From positions 1-8,909 of the forward strand of contig JAGQIY010001029.1 in NCBI GenBank assembly GCA_020430865.1: 8,909 nucleotides of DNA, written 5' to 3'. The position numbers were made by a program, and so were the translations under genes. This DNA is from Myxococcales bacterium. Lineage in GTDB: Bacteria > Myxococcota > Polyangia > Polyangiales > Polyangiaceae. Within the stretch, counting starts at the first letter, position 1; every line of letters begins with the position of its first letter. The notes under the pieces were generated by a model, which saw only the letters and a program-made list of their open reading frames with translations, was not told where the DNA came from and ran no database searches. Shown here in pieces: positions 1-5,171 of the stretch.

Positions 1-1
1 C

Positions 2-970
2 ACTCGCAGGGACGGCGAGATCATTGGTGCGAAGGGATCACTGAAGCACCTGTTCTCCCTGGTGGAGAGCGTCGCCCGCTTGGACGTGAGTGTGCTCGTT
101 CACGGAGAGAGCGGGACGGGAAAGGAGCTAGTCGCTCGGGCCGTTCATTCAGCGAGCCCACGTCGTGATCGACGCATGGTCAGCGTGAACTGCGGTGCTT
201 TGAGCGAAGCGCTGCTGGAATCGGAGCTGTTTGGTCACGCGAAGGGGGCGTTCACTGGCGCGGACCGAGCGCGAGCTGGGCTCTTCGAAGAGGCGGACCG
301 CTCGACGTTGTTCCTGGATGAAGTGGGCGAGCTTTCGATGTCCACCCAGGTAAAGCTGCTTCGGGTGCTTCAGGAGGGGGAGATTCGTCCAGTTGGCTCC
401 AACAGAGTTCGACGTGTCGACGTGCGAGTAGTTGCCGCGACGCACCGCAAGCTCCCGAGGCTCGTGGATGAGGGTTCGTTCCGCGAGGATCTATATTTTC
501 GCCTCAACGTCGTCGGTGTTCACGTTCCGGCGCTGCGGGAACGGCGCGAGGAGATCCCCGACCTGGCGTACTTCTTCCTTGCGCGGCACGGCGCTCGACT
601 GGGGAAGGTGTTCACTGGAATCGAGCCGGCGTGCATGCAGGTGCTGAGCGGCTACAGCTGGCCGGGGAATGTGCGCGAGCTGGAGAACGCGGTGATTCGC
701 GCGATGGCAGTGTCCGACGGTCCGCTCCTGCGTGCGGACGCGTTGCCGCCCGAGTTGCGAGGGGCGGGGTCGCTGGTTCAAGAGCCCGCCGCGGAGAACG
801 TGCAGGCGGGTGAGGTCGCCGAGTACGCCGAGGCGAGACGTCGATTCGAGCAGACCTACCTGAGGCGTCTGCTCGCGGCTGGGGGCAATCTGGCGTCCAG
901 CGCTCGAATCGCTGGCCTCGACCCTTCCAATCTGAGGAGGATGCTCAAACGACACGGCATGAAGACCTGA
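2..970 (+). CDS. Sigma-54-dependent Fis-family transcriptional activator (5' partial)
   Basis: Bacterial enhancer-binding protein that would use ATP hydrolysis to remodel the sigma-54 RNA polymerase closed complex. The frame is open from the window edge, so 322 C-terminal residues are visible and the N-terminal sensor domain is missing. Counting from base 2, the AAA+ domain starts at about residue 7 ([13 protein letters not shown]). It has Walker A GESGTGKE at 35-42, the sigma-54-contacting GAFTGA loop at 82-87, Walker B TLFLDE at about 102-107, an arginine-finger region REDLYFRLN at 161-169 and sensor [13 protein letters not shown] at 220-230. A Fis-type helix-turn-helix occupies about 280-322. 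A GTG at base 62 lies inside the AAA+ domain and is not the start. All signature motifs are intact, so it should be active. Its target genes and input signal cannot be told from this window; a receiver, FHA, GAF or PAS domain could lie upstream. The stop is 3 bases from the stop of the convergent LRR gene. Confidence 0.95.
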   Translation, partial: TRRDGEIIGAKGSLKHLFSLVESVARLDVSVLVHGESGTGKELVARAVHSASPRRDRRMVSVNCGALSEALLESELFGHAKGAFTGADRARAGLFEEADRSTLFLDEVGELSMSTQVKLLRVLQEGEIRPVGSNRVRRVDVRVVAATHRKLPRLVDEGSFREDLYFRLNVVGVHVPALRERREEIPDLAYFFLARHGARLGKVFTGIEPACMQVLSGYSWPGNVRELENAVIRAMAVSDGPLLRADALPPELRGAGSLVQEPAAENVQAGEVAEYAEARRRFEQTYLRRLLAAGGNLASSARIAGLDPSNLRRMLKRHGMKT

Positions 971-973
971 GAC

Positions 974-2608
974 TCATTTCACGCAGCGCGGGCCCCAGCG
1001 CACGCGGCAGTTGAGGCGCGTGCTCCCGGTCCAGAACACCAGGTGCGGAGCCGCCTGGAGTCGGGCCTGCGTTTGGGCGCTTGGATCCGTGGAGAACCAG
1101 AGCGCGCGCAAGTTGGGGAGCGCCGCGAGCGCCGCCCAGCTGGCGTCGCCTAGCTTGGTGCGAGTGACGTCCAGCGAGTGCAGGTTGGTCAGCTGCAGCA
1201 ATGCCGGCAACGCGGCGTCGCTGATGGGGTTGCCTTGCAGGTCCAGCTCGCGCAGCGTTTGGAGCCTGGCGAGCTCGGTGACGCCCGCGTCATCGACGCC
1301 AGAGCGCGCGAGGCTCAGGCGCTCCAGGTGTCGAAGCTTCGTCAGCTCGGAGACACCCGCGCCCGCCGGCACCTGGTTCAGGTTCAGCTCGCGCAGGGAT
1401 TGGAGCCCGGCGATCGTCTTCATCGACCGAGCCGTGAGCTTCGTTTCGCTAGCGTCCAGCGTGCGGAGCCGGGTGAGTCCTGAGAGCCTCGCGACTCCCG
1501 CGTCGCTGACGCGCATGGGCAGCCTCAGGCTCCTCAGGTGCGTGAGCTTGCCCAGCTCCGCCATCGCGGCGTCGTCGATGGTGCTGCCGTAGATGGTGAG
1601 CTCGCGCAGCGCCGGCAGCAGCTTCAAGTAGCCGACCGCGCGATTGGAGAAGTCGGAGTTGATCTGCAGCGAGCGGAGCTTCGGCAAGGATCGCAGCAAG
1701 AGCAGCTCTTCGCTGTGCAGGGCGCTGAAGCTCAGCTCCTCGACCTGCTTGATGGACTCGAAGTCTTCGACGCCACTGCGCAGGATGTGCAGTCGCCGCA
1801 GCCCGGGAAAGCGCCCGAAGTCGGTCGGAGCGTCTCCGATCAAGGTCGCGTCGCAGGTGAAGTCCTCGAGGCTGGTCGGGAGCTTGGAGAGCTCGGCGAC
1901 GTCGAAGAAGCGCGCTTCGGCGCTGAAGCGCTTGAGTCTCGCGAGGCCAGCCAGATCAGGCAGCTTGAAGCGCTCGACCAGTGGGTCGACCACCAGGCCC
2001 TCGACATGCTCGAGCTGGGTCAGGGGGGAGAGACGCGGCGCCGGACCCAGTGGCGAGCCTCGCGAGAGGTCGCGCTGGGAGCGAAAGATCACTTCCACAG
2101 GGAATTTCATGGCGGCGCGCTCGACGGCCGCGAGCCAGTCTCCGCGCAGCGTGCTGAGCTGCACCGTGACGGGCCCCTTCACGCTCCCCAGCGCGCGTCG
2201 CGCGTCGGCGCCAGCCAGGTCGAGCCAGATCACACGCCCGTTCACCGCGGCGATGTTGGGGGAGACCGCCTGGACGGCGTCGAGCTCCCGGCGCGTGGCC
2301 GGCACTCGAGCGCTGAGAGGCTCGAAGTACGTCCACGCCTGGCCGCGCGGGGTCTCGTCGTCCGAGTCGTCCGGAGCTTCGGTGACACTCGTCGACTGGG
2401 CCTGGGCCGCACCGCCAGCGCTCGGGAAGGGTGAGGGCGCGTCGCTGGATGAGGGCGTCGCGGTGGGTGAGGGCGCCGCGCTGGATGAGGGCGCCTCCGG
2501 TGGAGCCGCATTGCCGCACGAAAGCGCGATCCCCGCGGCCAGCCAGGGCAGCCAGGGCAGCCAGCACGATAGCCGGGCGGTTCGTACGGAGGCTCGTGGT
2601 CGCGTCAT
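974..2608 (-). CDS. Leucine-rich-repeat lipoprotein
   Basis: Predicted surface or periplasmic lipoprotein of 544 residues that probably binds proteins through an LRR solenoid; the partner is unknown. The N-terminus has arginines, then a tryptophan/leucine-rich hydrophobic stretch (about 16-30) ending in a relaxed lipobox ALSC with Cys31. A Ser/Pro/Ala linker (about 35-90) built from six-residue repeats follows. From about 200 to the end there are LRRs; the clearest run is about 334-505, with 23-24-residue units of the form LRxLxLxxxxxxDAxxxxLxxLxx. These resemble the SDAG-type repeats common in planctomycetes and myxobacteria. Two cysteines near the C-terminus (534 and 542) may form a capping disulfide. 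The start is uncertain: GAGGAG at 2624-2629 lies 15 bases before the chosen ATG but only 6 bases before an in-frame TTG at 2615-2617, which would add three residues. A GTG at 2654-2656 is also in frame but would push the signal peptide inward. Divergent from the beta-barrel gene. Confidence 0.88.
   Translation of the reverse strand: MTRPRASVRTARLSCWLPWLPWLAAGIALSCGNAAPPEAPSSSAAPSPTATPSSSDAPSPFPSAGGAAQAQSTSVTEAPDDSDDETPRGQAWTYFEPLSARVPATRRELDAVQAVSPNIAAVNGRVIWLDLAGADARRALGSVKGPVTVQLSTLRGDWLAAVERAAMKFPVEVIFRSQRDLSRGSPLGPAPRLSPLTQLEHVEGLVVDPLVERFKLPDLAGLARLKRFSAEARFFDVAELSKLPTSLEDFTCDATLIGDAPTDFGRFPGLRRLHILRSGVEDFESIKQVEELSFSALHSEELLLLRSLPKLRSLQINSDFSNRAVGYLKLLPALRELTIYGSTIDDAAMAELGKLTHLRSLRLPMRVSDAGVARLSGLTRLRTLDASETKLTARSMKTIAGLQSLRELNLNQVPAGAGVSELTKLRHLERLSLARSGVDDAGVTELARLQTLRELDLQGNPISDAALPALLQLTNLHSLDVTRTKLGDASWAALAALPNLRALWFSTDPSAQTQARLQAAPHLVFWTGSTRLNCRVRWGPRCVK
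2431..2502 (-). repeat. 18-bp tandem repeat, four units, in the LRR lipoprotein linker
   Basis: Four consecutive units of about 18 bp start at 2431, 2449, 2467 and 2485. On the plus strand each begins (g/a)tgagggcg and ends near a tgg. Odd and even units alternate, giving a 36-bp higher-order repeat with about 29 of 36 positions alike. On the coding (minus) strand they encode six-residue units beginning Pro-Ser, in the order PSSSAA, PSPTAT, PSSSDA, PSPFPS. They form the flexible tether just after the lipidated cysteine. Such in-frame repeats can change copy number by slippage, which would alter tether length without breaking the frame. Confidence 0.8.
2540..2563 (-). repeat. 9-bp tandem repeat in the LRR lipoprotein signal peptide
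   Basis: The plus-strand unit cagccaggg occurs twice exactly and then as a partial copy (cagcca). On the coding strand this gives Trp-Leu-Pro, Trp-Leu-Pro, Trp-Leu in the hydrophobic core of the lipoprotein signal. Three tryptophans and two prolines are unusual for a signal-peptide core and look like the product of local duplication. Confidence 0.7.
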
Positions 2609-2640
2609 GCCATGCAAGCGTAGCTCCTCGAGGTAAACGG

Positions 2641-2669
2641 TTGTACTCCGGGCCACGCGCCGCTAGGTT
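2641..2669 (+). promoter_or_regulatory. Weak candidate sigma-70 promoter for the beta-barrel gene
   Basis: In the 72-base divergent gap (2609-2680), TTGTAC at 2641-2646 and TAGGTT at 2664-2669 are 17 bases apart, the usual -35/-10 spacing. Each matches only three of six consensus positions. The implied start would be about five bases before the ATG at 2681, in keeping with the lack of a Shine-Dalgarno sequence there. No better promoter was seen in the gap on either strand. Confidence 0.2.
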
Positions 2670-2680
2670 CTGCGGTTACC

Positions 2681-3544
2681 ATGGGGAGGTTTGGACGCCT
2701 TGGGTTGCCGGCGGCTGCCGTGCTGTTGGTCTCGTGTTTCAGCGGTCCGGGGCGAGCGCAGTCACCGGAGGGTGGCGTGGTGCTGGCTCCGGAGTCGCCG
2801 CCGTCGAAGCAGGTTGCCTCCCCGGAAGGCGATGAAGCGGGTGCCGGGCCGCGGGAAGCATCCAGCGCCGACGACTCGAAGCTCTCCCAGTCGAGCTTCG
2901 TCTACTTCGTCGGGGGTGAGTTCGGGCTGCCGTTTGGTGACTCCGTGCACGAGGACTCGGAGTTCATCTTCGACCTGGCGCTGCTCGCCGAGGCGGGCAT
3001 CAACGTGATGAACCACCTGGACGTCACCGCCTACGTCCTGTTCGGCGTCGGTGGTCTCAACAAGAACCCCTACGAGGACCGAGCTCGCGAACACGGGAAG
3101 GAGCCCGACAGCGGGACGCCACCGTACTTCCTGGGGGTCGGTCCCCAGGTGCGCTGGACTCTGTTCCGTGCGGGAACCATTGCGCCCTACATCGGCGCCG
3201 GAGCGGGCCTCACGCTGTTGACCGTCGACATCGGTGAGAAGGGCGACGGCACCTGTCAGGACGACCCCAGCACCAGCGTCGACGAGTGCGCGACGGCGAC
3301 CGTCGACGGCGCGACGTACGTGGGCTTCACCGCGGGTCCCGTCGTCGGTCTGCGCTTCGCCAGGCTGGGTGGCAAGGTGGCGTCGAAGCACCGCGAGGAG
3401 GGCGGCGGTGGTACATCCCTCTTCGCGCAGTTCGCCCTGCGCTACGGTCTCGCCTGGGGAGGTCCGGACACCTTCGACGGCACCAGCTCTGGCGACCTCG
3501 ATCTACATCACTACGAGTTTGCGCTGGGCCTGAGCGGTTTCTAG
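2681..3544 (+). CDS. Outer-membrane beta-barrel protein, probably eight-stranded
   Basis: A 287-residue exported protein, predicted to fold as a small outer-membrane barrel of the OmpX/OmpW/OmpA-barrel type; function unknown. Residues 1-27 form a signal peptide with Arg3 and Arg6, the hydrophobic core LPAAAVLLVS and then GPGRAQ. Residues 28-70 are a Pro/Ser/Glu-rich linker. Eight alternating amphipathic segments can be picked out at about 72-84, 94-108, 112-125, 148-161, 167-182, 212-226, 246-260 and 276-287. The chain ends in an aromatic-rich strand with C-terminal phenylalanine (YEFALGLSGF), the typical signal read by the BAM assembly machine. Cys192 and Cys203 flank an acidic loop and could form a disulfide. 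The signal also contains LVSC, which fits a lipobox (Cys19), so lipidation is possible. The next gene downstream is convergent, so this is probably a single unit. The start is the ATG at 2681; the absence of a Shine-Dalgarno leaves some doubt. Confidence 0.85.
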   Translation: MGRFGRLGLPAAAVLLVSCFSGPGRAQSPEGGVVLAPESPPSKQVASPEGDEAGAGPREASSADDSKLSQSSFVYFVGGEFGLPFGDSVHEDSEFIFDLALLAEAGINVMNHLDVTAYVLFGVGGLNKNPYEDRAREHGKEPDSGTPPYFLGVGPQVRWTLFRAGTIAPYIGAGAGLTLLTVDIGEKGDGTCQDDPSTSVDECATATVDGATYVGFTAGPVVGLRFARLGGKVASKHREEGGGGTSLFAQFALRYGLAWGGPDTFDGTSSGDLDLHHYEFALGLSGF

Positions 3545-3558
3545 TGTCAGGACACTAG
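3541..3558. terminator. Perfect 8-bp palindrome over the beta-barrel stop codon
   Basis: CTAGTGTC and GACACTAG are exact reverse complements separated only by AG; the left arm includes the TAG stop at 3542-3544. As RNA this would fold into a short hairpin in either transcript of the convergent pair. It has no run of T after it, so an intrinsic terminator is not proven. A protein-binding palindrome is the alternative. Confidence 0.4.
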
Positions 3559-3561
3559 ACG

Positions 3562-3599
3562 CGGGCCAGCTCGAGCTCGGGGCGCCGGCGCCTGGCCCG
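3562..3599. terminator. Inverted repeat between convergent genes, possible bidirectional terminator
   Basis: CGGGCCAG (3562-3569) and CTGGCCCG (3592-3599) are exact reverse complements with a 22-base GC-rich spacer. It sits directly after the 18-base palindrome and just before the stop of the minus-strand lipoprotein gene (3602-3604). Its position between two convergent 3' ends suggests transcript-end folding for both genes. No U-tract is visible, so Rho dependence or simple mRNA 3'-end protection are alternatives. Confidence 0.4.
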
Positions 3600-3601
3600 G
3601 A

Positions 3602-4285
3602 TCACTGCGCTGCCGAGCAGTGGAACTCCGCGAGCACGGCGATGCCCCAGTTGCGATCCGGACGTCCGGCGCTCGCGAGGAGCCCGCCTTCGAGGGAGCC
3701 GTCGCCGTTGATCCACAGCGAGAGTGCCTCGGTGCCTGGGTCCCAGGGAGCGTTCCAGATCGCTTCCACGCCCACGTCCTCGAGGGCGAAGTCCTCGCTG
3801 GCAATCGATGGCAGCTTGCCGCCGCGGATGCTCGCAGCGACCGGGATCTCGCCGTTCACCTGGCCATCCTGGGTCGACAGCGTCAAGTTCAAATCCACAA
3901 GGATATATGGATCGCAGCTGATGTCTCGCGCCGGGTCCGGATCGTCGACTCGAACCTCGTGGAAGGACGCCTCGGACGAGGCGAAGCCGAGGCCAAGCGT
4001 CGCGGTGGTCTCGCCCGGGGACGCTGCGGTGCGCACGTCGGGAGCGTTGTCGTTCCAGGTCCAGGTGCAGCTGCGCTCTCCCAGGTGGTCGGCGAGCGCC
4101 GCGGATGCAGAGCCAGCCGCTGTCTCCTCGTCCAGCGGAACCTGGCTGATCCGGGAGGTCTCGCACGTCGGATAGTGTGAGGGCGGCGGCTCGCGATCTT
4201 CCTTACAGGCCAGCAATGCGGCGAGCACCAGGCCGAGCCGCGCTGCGCCGAGCAGCTGCGACACCTTGCCCTGCGCATTTCTCAT
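3602..4285 (-). CDS. Four-cysteine lipoprotein, paralogue of the divergent neighbour
   Basis: A 227-residue predicted lipoprotein of unknown function. The signal is clear: basic N-terminus, hydrophobic core LGLVLAALLA and lipobox LLAC with Cys27. The mature part has cysteines at 41, 73, 124 and 223. Landmarks are CET-R at 41-45, SCTWTWND at 72-79, FHEVRV at 108-113, DISCDPY at 121-127 and a C-terminal FHC. The same landmarks recur in order in the divergent gene at 4413-5102 (CEVTR, SCLWGWND, YFVEQHRV, SLDCESY, WTC), with cysteine gaps of 32, 51 and 99 here against 32, 50 and 106 there. The two are therefore paralogues, probably with two disulfides. The frame is open further upstream to about 4525, but the ATG at 4283-4285 is chosen because it puts the signal at the N-terminus and has GGTGAG (4292-4297) six bases ahead. 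It does not resemble any family I can name. Confidence 0.87.
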   Translation of the reverse strand: MRNAQGKVSQLLGAARLGLVLAALLACKEDREPPPSHYPTCETSRISQVPLDEETAAGSASAALADHLGERSCTWTWNDNAPDVRTAASPGETTATLGLGFASSEASFHEVRVDDPDPARDISCDPYILVDLNLTLSTQDGQVNGEIPVAASIRGGKLPSIASEDFALEDVGVEAIWNAPWDPGTEALSLWINGDGSLEGGLLASAGRPDRNWGIAVLAEFHCSAAQ

Positions 4286-4291
4286 AGGACG

Positions 4292-4297
4292 CTCACC
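4292..4297 (-). promoter_or_regulatory. Ribosome binding site fixing the start of the minus-strand lipoprotein
   Basis: Reads GGTGAG on the minus strand, six bases before the ATG at 4283-4285. It supports this start over upstream in-frame codons that would bury the lipoprotein signal 80 residues inside the protein. Confidence 0.55.
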
Positions 4298-4355
4298 AAC
4301 GACGACAACAAGCGCATGAAACCCTCCCGCAGCCGAGAAGCCTGTCACGGGGAGA

Positions 4356-4399
4356 CGCCGAACGCAACGTGTCCGGGTGGAAGCGAAATGCGTTCGGCG
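4356..4399. promoter_or_regulatory. Perfect 11-bp inverted repeat in the divergent lipoprotein promoter region
   Basis: CGCCGAACGCA (4356-4366) and TGCGTTCGGCG (4389-4399) are exact reverse complements, with a 22-base spacer. The arm centres are 33 bases apart, close to three turns of DNA. The right arm ends 14 bases before the ATG at 4413; the left arm is about 70 bases from the ATG of the minus-strand gene. It could be an operator serving both paralogous genes. Alternatively it is a strong hairpin in the 5' leader of the plus-strand gene, which has no visible Shine-Dalgarno. No convincing -35/-10 pair was seen in the 127-base gap 4286-4412. Confidence 0.6.
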
Positions 4400-4412
4400 G
4401 TAGCATCCGGCG

Positions 4413-5102
4413 ATGCGTTGGTTCGTCTTGGCGATCGCAGTGAGCGAGATGTCTGCCGGCTGTGGTGGGGTGAGCGAGGAGTCGCGGCGAACGCCACCCG
4501 GAGAAGGTCCCGCCTGTGAGGTCACGCGTCAGCCGCTCGCGTTCGACGAGGAGTCACCTTTCGGCTTCTCTGCGCAGAGCAACCTGGAGCAGCTGCTGAC
4601 GACTCAGAGCTGCCTCTGGGGCTGGAACGATCCCGGGGTTGAGGCGACTCAGGAGCCGCCGCCAGGAAACACGCATGCGGCGATGGAACTCCGATACGAC
4701 GGCGCGCAGGTCTACTTCGTCGAACAGCACCGGGTCGCGGATCCGGACTACAGCCTCGACTGCGAGTCGTATCTCGAGGTGCCGCTCGCGCTGCGCATCC
4801 AGACCGATGACCACGTGCTAGCCCGTGACTTCGACTTGCGGCTCGAGGTCGACTTCCAGGGGCTGGGGACCGCGTCGACGGATCTGAAGAACGAGGACCT
4901 CCAGGGCTACCACTACACCTGGAACGAGAGCTGGAAACACACCAATCGCAGCCTGGAGATGAGCACCAACTCCAGTGGCCGCCACGAGGGGGCCATCCTC
5001 GAGGAAGCAGACGACAACGCGCACGATGGGAGCGACGAGGTGTTCGACGGCTCGCGGTACCGCAGCGCCGGCTGGACGTGTGACCCGGCGCTTCCGTTCT
5101 AG
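4413..5102 (+). CDS. Four-cysteine lipoprotein, paralogue of the divergent neighbour
   Basis: A 229-residue predicted lipoprotein of unknown function. The signal is short (MRWFVLAIAV) and the lipobox SAGC is relaxed, with Cys17 as the likely lipidated residue; it is weaker than the lipobox of its partner. Mature cysteines are at 35, 67, 117 and 223. The protein aligns along its length with the minus-strand gene at 3602-4285: CEVTR, DEE, SCLWGWND, a PG turn, DPD, a C-x-x-Y motif and a tryptophan-asparagine pair near 170. The region after about 175 is more acidic and hydrophilic than in the partner, and the last cysteine lies in WTCDP. The start ATG has no clear Shine-Dalgarno and sits 14 bases after an 11-bp inverted repeat. 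The following lipoprotein gene is on the same strand 69 bases later, so the two may be co-transcribed. Confidence 0.85.
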   Translation: MRWFVLAIAVSEMSAGCGGVSEESRRTPPGEGPACEVTRQPLAFDEESPFGFSAQSNLEQLLTTQSCLWGWNDPGVEATQEPPPGNTHAAMELRYDGAQVYFVEQHRVADPDYSLDCESYLEVPLALRIQTDDHVLARDFDLRLEVDFQGLGTASTDLKNEDLQGYHYTWNESWKHTNRSLEMSTNSSGRHEGAILEEADDNAHDGSDEVFDGSRYRSAGWTCDPALPF

Positions 5103-5158
5103 CAGGTGTCGGAGCAAACCCTGCCAATCAGCCTGCCATCTGCGAGCCAGATCGAGGG

Positions 5159-5164
5159 TATACT
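5159..5164 (+). promoter_or_regulatory. Candidate -10 element before the hydrolase-like lipoprotein
   Basis: TATACT matches the TATAAT consensus at five of six positions and stands out in this GC-rich DNA. Transcription would start at about 5171-5172, right at the chosen GTG start, so the message would be nearly leaderless. No good -35 box is seen at 16-18 bases upstream. GAGGG at 5154-5158 lies 13 bases from the GTG, too far for an ideal ribosome binding site. Confidence 0.25.
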
Positions 5165-5171
5165 CCTGGGC

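Noticed and set aside
1538..2636. Two long plus-strand frames opposite the LRR lipoprotein
   Set aside because: Both are antisense to regular LRR coding sequence. Their repeated residue patterns come from the LRR and linker repeats read in reverse.
4286..4525. 80-residue N-terminal extension of the minus-strand lipoprotein
   Set aside because: It would bury a clear lipoprotein signal, and it overlaps the start of the divergent gene. The ATG at 4285 has its own ribosome binding site.
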